Shown here: positions 18,078-28,834 of the stretch, piece after piece
How positions within the stretch are numbered: the stretch's first letter is position 1
Layout of the letters: each line of letters begins with the position of its first letter
Assembly: GCA_025210485.1 (NCBI GenBank)
Contig: JAOARN010000121.1
Span: 1-64,000, forward strand
Length of the DNA: 64,000 bases
DNA from: Marinifilaceae bacterium
Lineage (GTDB): Bacteria; Bacteroidota; Bacteroidia; Bacteroidales; Marinifilaceae
Reading direction: 5' to 3'
Made by a program: the position numbers and the translations under genes
The notes under the pieces: generated by a model
The model's input: only the letters and a program-made list of their open reading frames with translations
Databases searched by the model: none
Told to the model about the DNA's origin: nothing

Positions 18078-19631
18078 TTACTTTAATTTTTTAAATAAAG
18101 TTTTAAGTGCTACTTCTTCTTTCAATATATCGTACAAATCAGAGATATTAACCCTCTCCTGTTTCATTGTATCTCTATATCTTATCGTAACTTTGTTGTC
18201 ATCAAGACTATCATGATCAATTGTTATACAGAAAGGTGTACCAATTGCATCTTGTCTTCTGTATCTTTTACCAATAGAATCTTTCTCATCGTACTGACAG
18301 TTAAAATCAAATTTTAACTCATCAATAATCTCACGAGCTTTTTCTGGTAGTCCATCTTTTTTTACTAAAGGTAGAACCGCTAATTTTACTGGCGCAAGAG
18401 CTGCTGGTAGTTTCAACACAACTCTTTTGTCTTCTTTACCATCGTCTTTTTTAATCGTTTCCTCGCAATATGCTTCTGAAATAATTTGTAAAAACATTCT
18501 GTCTACACCTATTGAGGTTTCAACAACATATGGTGTATAATTCTTATTTAACTCTGGATCGAAGTATTGTATTTTTTTACCAGAGAATTCTTGGTGCTTG
18601 GTTAAATCGAAATCAGTCCTAGAGTGTATACCTTCCACCTCCTTAAATCCAAATGGGAATTTAAATTCAATATCTGTCGCTGCATTAGCATAATGTGCTA
18701 ATTTTTCGTGATCATGGAATCTGTATTTGTCATCGCTAAAACCTAAAGCTTTATGCCAGCTCATTCTGGTTTCTTTCCATTTATCAAACCATTTGATTTC
18801 ATCTCCAGGACGAACAAAGAATTGCATTTCCATTTGTTCAAATTCTCTCATTCTGAAGATAAATTGTCTAGCAACAATTTCGTTTCTAAATGCTTTACCT
18901 ATTTGAGCTATACCAAATGGAAGTTTCATTCTACCAGTTTTTTGAACGTTCAGGTAGTTTACAAAAATTCCTTGGGCTGTTTCTGGTCTTAGATATATCT
19001 TACTGCTACCTTCAGCCGTAGATCCCATTTCTGTAGAGAACATAAGATTGAATTGTCTTACATCAGTCCAGTTTTTTGTTCCAGATACAGGGCAGGCAAT
19101 TCCATTGTCAATGATTATTTGTTTCAATTCATCAAGATCATTATCTTCAAGAGCTTTTACAAATCTATCATTTAATTCTTTCTTCTTTTTTAAATTTGAC
19201 AAAACTCTTGGGTTTGTTTCCATAAATTGAGTTTTATCAAAACTATCGCCAAATTTCTTTTCAGCTTTTTTTACTTCTTTCTCTATTTTTGTATCATATT
19301 TTGCGATACAGTCTTCTATTAAAACGTCAGCGCGATATCTTTTTTTTGAATCTTTATTATCAATCAAAGGATCACTGAATGCATCTACGTGCCCTGAAGC
19401 TTTCCATGTAGTAGGATGCATAAATATAGCAGAATCGATACCAACAACATTTTCATGCAGCAAGACCATTGAATCCCACCAATATTTTTTTATGTTGTTT
19501 TTCAGCTCAACACCCATTTGAGCATAATCATAAACTGCGCTCAAACCATCATATATTTCAGATGATTGAAATACAAAACCGTACTCTTTGCAGTGAGCAA
19601 CTAGCTTTTTGAATATATCTTCTTGTGCCAT
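18078..19631 (-). CDS. glyS: Glycyl-tRNA synthetase (alpha2 type)
   Basis: 517 residues, a class II synthetase of the single-chain dimeric kind rather than the alpha/beta tetramer. It charges tRNA-Gly. Visible are the N-terminal YGFVFQSSEIYDGLSAVYDYAQMG, the class II motif 2 area (KAFRNEIVARQFIFRMREFEQMEMQFF, about 243-270), motif 3 with GVDR, and a C-terminal anticodon-binding domain containing PLVKKDGLPEKA. It is preceded by a DUF4834 gene with a 38-bp gap, probably one transcript. Confidence 0.97.
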   Translation of the reverse strand: MAQEDIFKKLVAHCKEYGFVFQSSEIYDGLSAVYDYAQMGVELKNNIKKYWWDSMVLLHENVVGIDSAIFMHPTTWKASGHVDAFSDPLIDNKDSKKRYRADVLIEDCIAKYDTKIEKEVKKAEKKFGDSFDKTQFMETNPRVLSNLKKKKELNDRFVKALEDNDLDELKQIIIDNGIACPVSGTKNWTDVRQFNLMFSTEMGSTAEGSSKIYLRPETAQGIFVNYLNVQKTGRMKLPFGIAQIGKAFRNEIVARQFIFRMREFEQMEMQFFVRPGDEIKWFDKWKETRMSWHKALGFSDDKYRFHDHEKLAHYANAATDIEFKFPFGFKEVEGIHSRTDFDLTKHQEFSGKKIQYFDPELNKNYTPYVVETSIGVDRMFLQIISEAYCEETIKKDDGKEDKRVVLKLPAALAPVKLAVLPLVKKDGLPEKAREIIDELKFDFNCQYDEKDSIGKRYRRQDAIGTPFCITIDHDSLDDNKVTIRYRDTMKQERVNISDLYDILKEEVALKTLFKKLK

Positions 19632-19669
19632 ATATTTATTTGTTTTTATTTTTCGGTATTATAAAATTA

Positions 19670-19897
19670 TTAATCCACATCTTCAAAGTCAATATAATCA
19701 CCTATGTTTTTTGATCTGTTTTTCTTGTTGGGTGAGTCAACTATAGTAACTTCTCCATCTTTTTTTTCATTCTTTTGAGCTCTGTAATTGTTCTTGTTCT
19801 GATTCTTCATGCCTCTTCCTATCATGTATAGTCTAAAAACAACTTTAAAAATTAAATAAAAAATATAGAGAAGTAATAATGTAAAAATGAGTTTCAT
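19670..19897 (-). CDS. DUF4834 family small membrane protein
   Basis: 75 residues from ATG at 19897 (MKLIFTLLLLYIFYLIFKVVF), an N-terminal transmembrane helix followed by a basic, Asn/Lys-rich linker and an acidic end ...IGDYIDFEDVD. This architecture is the DUF4834 family of Bacteroidetes, function unknown. It lies directly upstream of glyS in the same orientation, and a -7 element is at 19920-19927, just before the start. Confidence 0.78.
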   Translation of the reverse strand: MKLIFTLLLLYIFYLIFKVVFRLYMIGRGMKNQNKNNYRAQKNEKKDGEVTIVDSPNKKNRSKNIGDYIDFEDVD

Positions 19898-19919
19898 AAT
19901 CTTAACATTTTTAAGCAAG

Positions 19920-19927
19920 CAAATATA
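19920..19927 (-). promoter_or_regulatory. Candidate -7 promoter element for DUF4834-glyS
   Basis: On the minus strand the site reads TATATTTG, a match to TAnnTTTG, ending 22 nt before the DUF4834 ATG. A -33 TTTG at the expected spacing is not evident. Confidence 0.45.
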
Positions 19928-20192
19928 AGTCGAATAATTTTAAATTGTGTAGGAATACAAAATGATATTATGTAATTTTTTGTTTTGACATTGATGTTTT
20001 TTTAGGACAAAACCATTCTTATATAATTTTTTTCCTAATTGTGTTTTTTTGATTCCTCATAGACAATTATAATGAAAAAAAATAATCGTAACTAATATTT
20101 TAAATATTCTTATGATTTGATGTATTATCAAACAATCATAAAGTCCACTCTGTTTTCAAAGGGGTACCTCTACATAAAATACACCAATACCT

Positions 20193-20251
20193 AAACCACC
20201 CCCTAGAAAACCAAGGGTGGTTTGCTATAAAAATATTTTTATTGTACTTTC
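20193..20251 (+). promoter_or_regulatory. Inverted repeat and possible promoter upstream of glnN
   Basis: AAACCACCC (20193-20201) and GGGTGGTTT (20215-20223) form a perfect 9-bp inverted repeat with a 13-nt loop. Its right arm runs into TTTG at 20221-20224, which is 20 nt before TACTTTC (20245-20251), an imperfect -7 match. The dyad could therefore be an operator overlapping the -33 region or an independent terminator; there is no T-run directly after it. The rest of the gap from 19928 to 20300 shows no gene. Confidence 0.35.
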
Positions 20252-20300
20252 ACCCTCGATTTTAATAAGCATGATAGCAATTTTATAATATTCTTAAGAT

Positions 20301-22490
20301 ATGTCAACAATTCGATTTAGAGCACTGGGTGAATTATTATCAAGAAACCCAATTTCTGTTTCTTTACCTAGTAAAAAAGTAACTGAATACTATGGTGAGT
20401 TGGTTTTTAATATTGACGCAATGCGTCAATACTTATCCTCAGAAGTGTTTAGAGCTGTTAAGGAAGCAAACACTTCAGGTAGTCCAATAGAAAGAAAGAT
20501 AGCTGACGGTGTTGCAGCTGGTATGAAAGCATGGGCAACAGAAAGAGGTGCAACTCATTATACGCATTGGTTTCAGCCTTTAACAGACGGAACAGCGGAA
20601 AAACACGATGGCTTTATTGAATTTAGAGATGGTGAAAATTTAGTTGAGAATTTTTCAGGTAAGCTACTTGCACAACAAGAACCTGATGCATCATCTTTCC
20701 CTTCGGGAGGAATCAGACAAACTTTTGAAGCAAGGGGTTACACTGCTTGGGATGTTTCTTCTCCGGCATTTATTGTTGGAACTACATTGTGTATCCCAAC
20801 TGTTTTTATATCATATACAGGCGAGGCTTTAGATTATAAAACCCCTTTATTAAAGGCTCTTGCAGCTGTGGATGAAGCATCAGTTGAAGTTTGTCAATAT
20901 TTTGACAAGAATGTAACTAAAGTAAATGCCAACCTAGGCTGGGAACAAGAATATTTCCTAATTGATGAATCTTTATATCAAGCAAGACCAGATTTGTCGC
21001 TTACAGGACGAACTCTTATGGGACATTCATCATCAAAAGACCAACAGTTGGATGATCACTATTTTGGGTCAATCCCTGAGAGGGTAACTAATTATATGAT
21101 AGAATTAGAATACGAATGTCATAGATTGGGTATTCCAGTAAAGACAAGACACAATGAGGTTGCTCCTAGTCAATTTGAATTGGCGCCTATATTTGAAGAA
21201 GCAAATTTGGCAAATGACCATAACCAGCTCTTGATGGATATAATGAAAAAAGTTGCACGGAGACATAAATTTAGAGTTTTGCTTCATGAGAAACCTTTCG
21301 CGGGAATAAATGGCTCTGGTAAACACAACAACTGGTCTTTAAGCACTGATACGGGTGTAGTTCTGATGGCTCCAGGTAAAAATCCGAAAGGAAATATGCA
21401 GTTCTTGACTTATGTTGTAAATACTTTAATGATGGTTTATAAAAACCAGGATTTATTACGTGCCTCAATTCTAACTGAATCAAATAGCCATAGACTAGGT
21501 GCTAACGAGGCTCCTCCTTCTATTATATCTGTATTTCTGGGAGATGAAGTATCACGAATGCTGAAAAAGATAGTAGAAGAAGTTGGCGAAAGAAAAATGA
21601 CCCCTGAAGAGAAAACTGCTTTAAAACTTGGAATAGGTCGAATTCCAGAGATTATTTTAGACAATACAGATAGAAACAGAACATCTCCTTTTGCTTTTAC
21701 AGGAAACAGGTTTGAATTTAGAGCTGTTGGCTCTTCTGTTAACAATGCAGCAGCAATGACTGCAATTAATGCAGCTATGGCAGTTCAATTAAAGGAATTT
21801 AAATCAAAGGTTGATAGACTGATTGAGGGTGGCATTAAAAAAGATGAAGCAATATTTCAGATATTAAAGAAATTCATAATCGAAAGTAGACCTATCAGAT
21901 TTAATGGAGATGGATATTCTGACGACTGGATTATTGAAGCCGAAAAACGAGGTTTGACTAATATTACAAGTGTGCCCGAATCTCTATCAAGATATTTGAG
22001 TGAACAGTCCAAAAAATCATTGATTGGAAGTGGAGTAATGACAGAGAAGGAATTGGAAGCCAGAGTTGATGTGGAGATGGATAAATTCACAATGAAGGTT
22101 CAGATAGAATCTAGAGTATTGGGTGACTTAGCTATTAATCATATTGTTCCTACCGCAGTAGCATATCAAACAAAACTGATTACTAACGTTCAAGGCTTAA
22201 GAGATATTTTCGATAAAGAAGAATTTGAAACTCTTGCAGGAGCTAGGAAATCCTTAATTAAAGATATTTCAGAACATGTGTCTTCAATAAAAGCTAAAGT
22301 AAAAGATATGATTGACGCTCGAAAAGAATGCAATATAATTAAAGACCACACCGAAAAGGCATTCGCATACGACTCAAAGGTTTTCCCTTATCTGAATGAT
22401 ATTCGATACCATATTGATAAACTAGAACTTATCGTTGATAATGAAATGTGGCCATTACCAAAGTACAGAGAACTTTTATTTAACAATTAA
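20301..22490 (+). CDS. glnN: Glutamine synthetase type III
   Basis: 729 residues, the large dodecameric GSIII form common in Bacteroidetes. It makes glutamine from glutamate, ammonia and ATP. The N-terminal STIRFRALGELLSRNPISVSLP is characteristic. The catalytic core shows NLGWEQEYFLID, VAPSQFELAPIFE, GSGKHNNWS (ATP and metal-binding) and ESNSHRLGANEAPPSII, ending in EMWPLPKYRELLF. Stands alone; no amtB/glnK alongside. The upstream dyad may be regulatory. Confidence 0.97.
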   Translation: MSTIRFRALGELLSRNPISVSLPSKKVTEYYGELVFNIDAMRQYLSSEVFRAVKEANTSGSPIERKIADGVAAGMKAWATERGATHYTHWFQPLTDGTAEKHDGFIEFRDGENLVENFSGKLLAQQEPDASSFPSGGIRQTFEARGYTAWDVSSPAFIVGTTLCIPTVFISYTGEALDYKTPLLKALAAVDEASVEVCQYFDKNVTKVNANLGWEQEYFLIDESLYQARPDLSLTGRTLMGHSSSKDQQLDDHYFGSIPERVTNYMIELEYECHRLGIPVKTRHNEVAPSQFELAPIFEEANLANDHNQLLMDIMKKVARRHKFRVLLHEKPFAGINGSGKHNNWSLSTDTGVVLMAPGKNPKGNMQFLTYVVNTLMMVYKNQDLLRASILTESNSHRLGANEAPPSIISVFLGDEVSRMLKKIVEEVGERKMTPEEKTALKLGIGRIPEIILDNTDRNRTSPFAFTGNRFEFRAVGSSVNNAAAMTAINAAMAVQLKEFKSKVDRLIEGGIKKDEAIFQILKKFIIESRPIRFNGDGYSDDWIIEAEKRGLTNITSVPESLSRYLSEQSKKSLIGSGVMTEKELEARVDVEMDKFTMKVQIESRVLGDLAINHIVPTAVAYQTKLITNVQGLRDIFDKEEFETLAGARKSLIKDISEHVSSIKAKVKDMIDARKECNIIKDHTEKAFAYDSKVFPYLNDIRYHIDKLELIVDNEMWPLPKYRELLFNN

Positions 22491-22532
22491 TCTATATCAG
22501 TTTATTTAAACATAACAAATTGCATAAAACCT

Positions 22533-22566
22533 AAAAAACCTGTCTAAATTTAGACAGGTTTTTTTT
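22533..22566. terminator. Bidirectional terminator
   Basis: A perfect palindrome in which AAAAAACCTGTCTAAA is followed directly by its complement, between converging glnN and leuS. T-rich in both directions. Confidence 0.85.
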
Positions 22567-22584
22567 ATAAACATATGCAAACTA

Positions 22585-25347
22585 CTATATTACAATGTTT
22601 ACAATTTTTTTAGGAACAACAATAATTTTCTTAGGCGTTTTGCCATCAAGCCATTTTGCTGCAAGTTCTGATTCTAATACTATTTTTTCAATTTCTTCTT
22701 TAGAAAAGCTAGCATCAATATCTATTTTAAATCTCATTTTACCATTGAAAGAAACAGGATAAGTATGAGAATTTTCTTTTGTAAATTCTTCGTTATATAC
22801 TGGGAAGCTTGCTTTAGTAATACTTTCTGTATTTCCCGTTTTAGCCCATAACTCCTCAGTGATATGAGGTGCAAAAGGAGCCAATAATAATAATAGATTT
22901 TCAAGAATCGATTTATTATTACATTTCAAAGAGTTTAATTCATTAACACAAATCATAAATGCAGAAATAGAAGTATTAAAAGAAAATCTTTCAATATCAT
23001 CTTGAATTTTTTTGATTGTTTTATGAAGTACTTTTAGTTCTTCTTTAGAAGCTTCTTTGTCAGAAATATTGAATTCATTATTTTTATCAAAGAATAAATT
23101 CCAAAGTTTTTTAAGGAATTTATGAACACCATCAATACCATTAGTATCCCATGGCTTATGAGCCTCAAGTGGACCTAAGAACATCTCATATAATCGTAAA
23201 GTGTCTGCGCCATACTCCTCTACAATAATGTCTGGATTTACAACATTATACAATGACTTCGACATTTTCTCAACAGCGTGTCCGCAAATATATTTACCAT
23301 CTTCTAATTCAAATTCCGCATCTTTAAATTCAGGTCTCCATGCTTTAAACGCCTCCATATCAAGGATGTCATTTCTAACAATATTAACATCAACATGAAT
23401 TGGAGTAGTGTCAAAATTCTTTCTAAGACCAAACGAAACAAATTTATTTGTGTTTTTTATTCTATAAACAAAATTTGATCTACCTTGAATCATTCCTTGA
23501 TTAATTAGTTTTTGGAATGGTTCGTCTTTACAAACCTCATTGATATCATAAAGGAATTTGTTCCAAAATCTAGAATAAATAAGGTGTCCAGTAGCGTGTT
23601 CCGTACCTCCAATATACAGGTCTACATCTTGCCAGTATTCGTTTGCTTCATTTGATACAAGTTTATCGTTATTACGAGGATCCATGTATCTTAGGTAATA
23701 TGCAGACGAACCAGCAAAACCAGGCATAGTATTTAATTCAATAGGATAACCCTCTTCGGTTTTCCATTCTTTAGCTCTTCCCAAAGGAGGTTCACCACTT
23801 TCAGTAGGAAGATATTTGTCAATTTCAGGTAGTTCGAGAGGTAATTTTTCAAGATCCATCATTTGAGGCATATCATCTACAAAGTAAACTGGGAATGGTT
23901 CTCCCCAATATCTTTGGCGACTAAAAATAGCATCTCTAAGACGATAATTGATTTTCTTTTTACCTAATCCCCTATTTTCGATTTCATCATTTGCTTTAAC
24001 TATAGCATCTTTAACTTCAAGTCCATTTAGAAAATCAGAATTAATTGATTTTCCATCTTTTGCATCATACGACTCTTCTGTGATATCACCGCCAGAAACT
24101 ACTTGAATGATTGGAATATTGAATTGCTTAGCAAAAGCATAGTCGCGACTATCATGAGCTGGAACAGCCATAATAGCACCAGTTCCATATCCAGCTAATA
24201 CATAATCACTAACCCAAATTGGAATTTCCTCTCCTGAAAATGGATGTATTGCGTATGCGCCTGTAAATTCACCACTAACAGTTTTTACATCCGACATACG
24301 TTCACGCTCACTTCTTTTCTTAGTTTGCTCAAGATAGTTATCAATCTTTTCCTTGTATTCTGGTTTTGTAAGTTGTTGTACCAACTCACTTTCAGGAGCT
24401 AAAACCATAAATGTAACACCAAAGATAGTATCGGGTCTCGTTGTGAATATTTCCATGTTCACATCGCTATCTTTAACTTTGAAGTTTACTTCAGCGCCAA
24501 CCGAACGACCAATCCAGTTTTTTTGAATTTCTTTTAGCGAATCAGTCCATTCTAGATTATCCATTCCATCCAACAATCTTTGAGCATATGCTGATACCCT
24601 CAACGACCACTGTCTCATTTTTTTCTGCTCAACAGGATGACCACCCCTTACAGAAAGTCCATCTTTCACTTCATCATTAGCAAGAACAGTTCCTAGTTCA
24701 GAACACCAATTAACCATCGTGTCTGCTAAATATGCTAATCTGTAGTTTAATAAAACAAGCTGCTTTTCTTTATCGCTATAATTATTCCATTCATCCGCAC
24801 TGAAAATATCTTGCTGAGAACAAGCTGCATTTACTTTTTTATTTCCTTCTTTTTCAAAAGTCTCAACCAAAGACTCAATTGATTCAGCTTTCTGAGAATC
24901 ATTATTAAAGTAATGGTTGAACATTTGTATAAATGCCCATTGAGTCCATTTGTAGTATTCAGGATCAGCTGTTCTTATTTCCCTACTCCAATCGTATGAA
25001 AATCCAATTTTATCTAGCTGTTGTCTGTATCTATTTATATTAGTCTCTGTTGTAATTGCAGGATGTTGTCCAGTTTGAATTGCATATTGTTCCGCTGGCA
25101 GACCATAAGCATCATAACCCATTGGGTGGAGTACATTAAAACCTTTAAGTTTTTTATACCTAGAGTATATATCAGAAGCTATATATCCAAGAGGATGCCC
25201 AACATGCAAACCTGCACCCGAAGGATAAGGAAACATATCAAGTACGTAAAATTTTGGCTTTGAGTTATCTATATCAACTTTATAAGTGTTGTTTTTAACC
25301 CAATAATCTTGCCACTTTTTTTCAATGTCTTTAAAATTGTACTCCAT
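22585..25347 (-). CDS. leuS: Leucyl-tRNA synthetase
   Basis: 920 residues, class I synthetase. The HIGH-like motif is HVGHPLGY (about 47-54) and the KMSKS loop EKMSKSLYN is at about 690. An editing (CP1) domain lies between, with [18 protein letters not shown] and [14 protein letters not shown]. The size and the ~70-residue insertion after the first Rossmann half ([19 protein letters not shown]...) are usual in Bacteroidetes enzymes. Stand-alone gene. Confidence 0.97.
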   Translation of the reverse strand: MEYNFKDIEKKWQDYWVKNNTYKVDIDNSKPKFYVLDMFPYPSGAGLHVGHPLGYIASDIYSRYKKLKGFNVLHPMGYDAYGLPAEQYAIQTGQHPAITTETNINRYRQQLDKIGFSYDWSREIRTADPEYYKWTQWAFIQMFNHYFNNDSQKAESIESLVETFEKEGNKKVNAACSQQDIFSADEWNNYSDKEKQLVLLNYRLAYLADTMVNWCSELGTVLANDEVKDGLSVRGGHPVEQKKMRQWSLRVSAYAQRLLDGMDNLEWTDSLKEIQKNWIGRSVGAEVNFKVKDSDVNMEIFTTRPDTIFGVTFMVLAPESELVQQLTKPEYKEKIDNYLEQTKKRSERERMSDVKTVSGEFTGAYAIHPFSGEEIPIWVSDYVLAGYGTGAIMAVPAHDSRDYAFAKQFNIPIIQVVSGGDITEESYDAKDGKSINSDFLNGLEVKDAIVKANDEIENRGLGKKKINYRLRDAIFSRQRYWGEPFPVYFVDDMPQMMDLEKLPLELPEIDKYLPTESGEPPLGRAKEWKTEEGYPIELNTMPGFAGSSAYYLRYMDPRNNDKLVSNEANEYWQDVDLYIGGTEHATGHLIYSRFWNKFLYDINEVCKDEPFQKLINQGMIQGRSNFVYRIKNTNKFVSFGLRKNFDTTPIHVDVNIVRNDILDMEAFKAWRPEFKDAEFELEDGKYICGHAVEKMSKSLYNVVNPDIIVEEYGADTLRLYEMFLGPLEAHKPWDTNGIDGVHKFLKKLWNLFFDKNNEFNISDKEASKEELKVLHKTIKKIQDDIERFSFNTSISAFMICVNELNSLKCNNKSILENLLLLLAPFAPHITEELWAKTGNTESITKASFPVYNEEFTKENSHTYPVSFNGKMRFKIDIDASFSKEEIEKIVLESELAAKWLDGKTPKKIIVVPKKIVNIVI

Positions 25348-25397
25348 AGTGGGTATTTTATATTTTTAGTTAAATTCTATATTTATTTTAAGATTTG

Positions 25398-25405
25398 CAA
25401 AGTTA
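25398..25405 (-). promoter_or_regulatory. Candidate -7 promoter element for leuS
   Basis: Minus strand TAACTTTG, a match to TAnnTTTG, 50 nt before the leuS ATG. The -33 half is not clear. Confidence 0.4.
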
Positions 25406-25746
25406 ATAAACTTTTGAAAAAAAAAAGATTAGAGATAATTAGTTAATCCATCTAAATAAAAACTATTTGGTTATTGTTCTTAAATTTTTCATAAGTTGCA
25501 AAAAATGTTTGGATGGATTCATATAGTATGATTTAGCATATGAATTATTCAGGTTCGATTTAGATGGAATACTACAATAAAAAGACTTACAATATAGTTT
25601 CTTTAAAATAAGATTATTAACAACAATCATCTGTTTAAGCTTTATTTATAGGTATTACAAGATGCCTTTATTCTTTAAAAATAGTTAAATTAAAAAATAT
25701 GTTTAAAAAATTATTTACTTAAACTAAAAACATTGAGGATTATAAC
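25406..25746. other. Divergent leuS/upp intergenic region
   Basis: About 340 bp of AT-rich DNA between the leuS and upp promoters. A short imperfect dyad (ATTCATAT ... ATATGAAT near 25518-25546) is the only structure noted; no RNA gene or reading frame is supported. Confidence 0.3.
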
Positions 25747-25754
25747 TATATTTG
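25747..25754 (+). promoter_or_regulatory. Candidate -7 promoter element for upp-tsaB
   Basis: TATATTTG, a match to TAnnTTTG, 27 nt before the upp ATG. A TTG occurs only 11 nt upstream, so the -33 element is uncertain. Confidence 0.45.
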
Positions 25755-25781
25755 CACTCAGCTTAATAAAAAATAGATATC

Positions 25782-26435
25782 ATGTTGTATTGTGCAGAAG
25801 AAAATCATTCTTTGATTAACCAATTTATAGCTGAAATTAGAAATGTAGAGGTACAAAACGATCCTCTTAGATTCAGAAGAAATCTTGAACGTATTGGTGA
25901 GATTTTTGCCTACGAAATTAGTAAAACACTAGAATATAGTGTAAAACCTATCACAACTCCTCTTGGAACTTCAAACATACCTTTACAAGACGATACTGTA
26001 GTAGTAGCTTCAATACTTCGTGCAGGTTTGCCATTGCATACAGGTATATTAAATTATTTTGACAGAGGTGAAAATGCTTTTATTTCAGCTTACAGAAAAC
26101 ATATTAAAGATGGAGAGTTTAAAATAAACTTCGAATATATGTCATCTCCTTCAGTAGATGGAAAAGTTGTTATTTTGGCAGACCCAATGTTAGCTACAGG
26201 TTCTTCAATGGAAGTTGCTTATAGAGCTATTCTTGAAAAAGGTACTCCAAAACATGTTCATATTGTTTCTGTTTTGGCAAGTAAACAAGGTATTGAATAT
26301 ATTAAAAAAGTATTACCTAACGAGAATATTTCACTTTGGATGGGAGCTATCGACCCTGAATTAAACTCAAAATCATATATTGTTCCTGGTTGCGGTGATG
26401 CTGGAGATCTTGCTTTTGGTGAGAAACTAGGTTAA
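25782..26435 (+). CDS. upp: Uracil phosphoribosyltransferase
   Basis: 217 residues. Converts uracil and PRPP to UMP in pyrimidine salvage. The PRPP-binding loop is VVILADPMLATGSSM (about 127-141), preceded by VASILRAGLPLHTGILNYF and followed by the uracil-binding C-terminus with YIVPGCGDAGDLAFGEK. tsaB starts 23 nt later, probably on the same transcript. Confidence 0.95.
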   Translation: MLYCAEENHSLINQFIAEIRNVEVQNDPLRFRRNLERIGEIFAYEISKTLEYSVKPITTPLGTSNIPLQDDTVVVASILRAGLPLHTGILNYFDRGENAFISAYRKHIKDGEFKINFEYMSSPSVDGKVVILADPMLATGSSMEVAYRAILEKGTPKHVHIVSVLASKQGIEYIKKVLPNENISLWMGAIDPELNSKSYIVPGCGDAGDLAFGEKLG

Positions 26436-26458
26436 TTTAAATAATATCTTTAAAATAT

Positions 26459-27172
26459 ATGATGGATTATATTTTACATATAGATACTTCGACAGCAGTT
26501 TGTTCGGTATGTTTGAGTAAGAATGGTGAGTTAATTGACGCTATCGAAGATAAGCAGGGAATGAAACATGCTAGCCATTTAACTGTTTTTATTGATGAAA
26601 TCTTGAAAAAGAATTCTATAGAAGCAACTGATTTAGTTGCAGTGTCAATAAATAAAGGACCTGGTTCATACACAGGTTTACGAATCGGCGTGTCAACAGC
26701 TAAAGGTATTGCATTTGGAGCAAATATTCCAGTTGTAACTGTGAGCACCTTGTATTCTTTGTTTGAATTATGCAAGTCTAACAAAGTGGACTTAATTGAC
26801 GAAAAAACTTTGTTTTGCCCAATGATTGACGCTCGCAGAATGGAAGTTTATAATGCTGTATACGATATAAATGGAAATTCTATTCAGAAAATTCAGGCAA
26901 CTATTGTAGATGAAAATTCTTTTTCGGATTTACTAGAAAATAATAAGATTATCTTTTTTGGTGATGGAGCATCCAAATGTAAAAATACGATAAAATCTAC
27001 TAATGCTGTTTTTATTGATGATATTCTTTGCTCCTCAATAGGAAGCATTAATAAGTCATATCAGAAATATAAGAATCAAGATTTTGAAGATACTGCATAT
27101 TTTGAACCCTATTATTTAAAAGATTTTGTAACTACTGTTTCAAAAAAAGATTTATTAGGGAGAAATAAGTAA
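26459..27172 (+). CDS. tsaB: tRNA threonylcarbamoyladenosine biosynthesis protein TsaB
   Basis: 237 residues; adjacent ATGs at 26459 and 26462 are both possible. An ASKHA-fold partner of TsaD/TsaE in making t6A37 on ANN-decoding tRNAs. Seen are the N-terminal ILHIDTSTAVCSVCLS and the family signature NKGPGSYTGLRIGVSTAKGIAFG (about 66-88), then FCPMIDARRMEVYNA. tsaD and tsaE are not in this window. Confidence 0.93.
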   Translation: MMDYILHIDTSTAVCSVCLSKNGELIDAIEDKQGMKHASHLTVFIDEILKKNSIEATDLVAVSINKGPGSYTGLRIGVSTAKGIAFGANIPVVTVSTLYSLFELCKSNKVDLIDEKTLFCPMIDARRMEVYNAVYDINGNSIQKIQATIVDENSFSDLLENNKIIFFGDGASKCKNTIKSTNAVFIDDILCSSIGSINKSYQKYKNQDFEDTAYFEPYYLKDFVTTVSKKDLLGRNK

Positions 27173-27193
27173 TCCAAACAAACATATATATAG

Positions 27194-27230
27194 AGAGCTA
27201 TTTGATATTAATCATATAGCTCTTTTTTTA
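27194..27230 (+). terminator. Rho-independent terminator after tsaB
   Basis: AGAGCTAT ... ATAGCTCT hairpin followed by seven T, 20 nt past the tsaB stop. Confidence 0.8.
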
Positions 27231-27235
27231 TTTCA

Positions 27236-27270
27236 AAAAAGAGCACTATAAGTTTATATTATAGTGCTTT
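27236..27270 (-). terminator. Terminator after clpX
   Basis: AGCACTATAA ... TTATAGTGCT, a 10-bp stem; on the minus strand it is followed by CTTTTTTG. It serves clpX, back to back with the tsaB terminator. Confidence 0.75.
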
Positions 27271-27285
27271 CTTACGTTCTTTTAT

Positions 27286-28500
27286 TTAAGCTGCTTTAAG
27301 CTTTTTAAGATCAATTTTCTCGAATTTATCTTTCGCATATTCAAGATCAACTGTTAGATTTTTTGTATCAGTACTTGGAAGATCAAACATCGCATCCATC
27401 ATAATTCCCTCACAAATAGACCTAAGACCACGAGCACCTAATTTGAATTCTATAGCCTTATCAACAATATATTCAAGAGCAGAATCTTCGAATTTTAGTT
27501 CGATGTCATCCATTCCAAATAACTTCCTATATTGTTTTGTAATTGAATTTTTAGGCTCAGTAAGAATATTTCTTAAAGCTTCTCGGTCAAGAGGTTTTAA
27601 ATATGTAAGAATAGGAAGACGGCCTATTATCTCAGGAATAAGACCAAAAGATTTTAGATCTTGTGGAGCAATATATTGCAAGAAATTACTTTGATCAATG
27701 GTTTCTCTAGTTTTTCCAGCATTAAAACCTACTACCTGAGTATTAAGTCGTTGAGCTATCTTTCGGTCAATTCCGTCAAAAGCTCCACCACAAACAAAAA
27801 GTATGTTTTTGGTATTAACTTGAATCATTTTTTGATCAGGATGTTTACGTCCACCCTGAGGAGGAACATTAATAATTGATCCTTCAAGTAGTTTTAATAA
27901 ACCTTGTTGAACTCCTTCACCCGAGACGTCTCTGGTAATTGAAGGATTATCAGATTTTCTTGCAATTTTATCGATTTCGTCAATAAAAACAATTCCTTTT
28001 TCAGCAGCTTCGACATTATAATCGGCTTCCTGCAACAGTCTAGTCAGAATAGATTCAATATCTTCACCAACATATCCAGCTTCGGTAAGAACTGTTGCAT
28101 CAACAATAGTAAAAGGAACTTGTAGCATTTTAGCAATAGTACGTGCTAAAAGAGTTTTCCCAGTACCAGTTTCCCCTACTAATATGATATTTGATTTCTC
28201 AATTTCAATATCATCATTATCTTTCTTTTGTTTCAATCTTTTGTAGTGATTGTAAACAGCAACTGAAAGATTTTTCTTTGCATCGTCCTGACCAATTACA
28301 TATTGATCTAAGAAATCTTTCATTTCTCTAGGTTTCAAGAGATTTAATTCAGAAAGATCTATATCGTTGTGTATTTTATTTTCTTCTTGAACAATAGCGT
28401 AGGCTTGTTCAGCACAGCTGTCACAAATATGACCATCCAATCCAGAAACCAGTATAAGAGTTTCGCTTTTCAGTCTACCGCAAAATGAGCATTTATCCAT
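27286..28500 (-). CDS. clpX: ATP-dependent Clp protease ATP-binding subunit ClpX
   Basis: 404 residues. The N-terminal zinc-binding domain has C-S-F-C and C-D-S-C. Walker A is GETGTGKT, Walker [10 protein letters not shown], and the conserved pore/sensor segment is [18 protein letters not shown]. It unfolds substrates and feeds them to ClpP, whose gene lies 334 bp upstream on the same strand. Separate -7 element at 28523-28530 suggests its own promoter. Confidence 0.97.
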   Translation of the reverse strand: MDKCSFCGRLKSETLILVSGLDGHICDSCAEQAYAIVQEENKIHNDIDLSELNLLKPREMKDFLDQYVIGQDDAKKNLSVAVYNHYKRLKQKKDNDDIEIEKSNIILVGETGTGKTLLARTIAKMLQVPFTIVDATVLTEAGYVGEDIESILTRLLQEADYNVEAAEKGIVFIDEIDKIARKSDNPSITRDVSGEGVQQGLLKLLEGSIINVPPQGGRKHPDQKMIQVNTKNILFVCGGAFDGIDRKIAQRLNTQVVGFNAGKTRETIDQSNFLQYIAPQDLKSFGLIPEIIGRLPILTYLKPLDREALRNILTEPKNSITKQYRKLFGMDDIELKFEDSALEYIVDKAIEFKLGARGLRSICEGIMMDAMFDLPSTDTKNLTVDLEYAKDKFEKIDLKKLKAA

Positions 28501-28522
28501 AAAACTTTTAATTTTAGGTCAG

Positions 28523-28530
28523 CAAAATTA
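28523..28530 (-). promoter_or_regulatory. Candidate -7 promoter element for clpX
   Basis: Minus strand TAATTTTG, matching TAnnTTTG, 22 nt before the clpX ATG. Confidence 0.45.
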
Positions 28531-28789
28531 GTAATAATTTTATACAGAAAAAATCGTTAAATCAGTTTATTAGAGCATTAACTTTTCGTTTATATGTATT
28601 TTGAGAAATAAGTGGCAATATAATAAACAAAATTGCTAACTATTTCAACAATAAAATAACTTGAAATTCCTGTGAGATTAAAATGAATACTATTTTTAAA
28701 AAATAAGATACTTTATAATTAAACCTATAGAATTTAGCTATACAAATAAACTGATGAGATGTTTTCTAAAAAAGTTGGATTTGAAATTA
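28531..28789. other. Intergenic region between clpX and clpP
   Basis: Together with the flanking promoter and terminator it makes a 334-bp gap separating clpX from clpP, which in many bacteria are one operon. No gene or conserved structure is seen here. Confidence 0.35.
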
Positions 28790-28822
28790 AAAAATACGAA
28801 GTATACCTAACTTCGTATTTTT
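28790..28822. terminator. Terminator after clpP
   Basis: AAAATACGAAG ... CTTCGTATTTT stem of at least 11 bp with a short loop; T-rich downstream on either strand. It lies 13 nt past the clpP stop, so clpP and clpX are probably separate transcripts. Confidence 0.8.
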
Positions 28823-28834
28823 TTATTGTGTAGT

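Noticed and set aside
25540-25565. tRNA T-arm-like sequence GGTTCGATTTAG
   Set aside because: No acceptor stem, anticodon arm or CCA-proximal pairing could be built around it.
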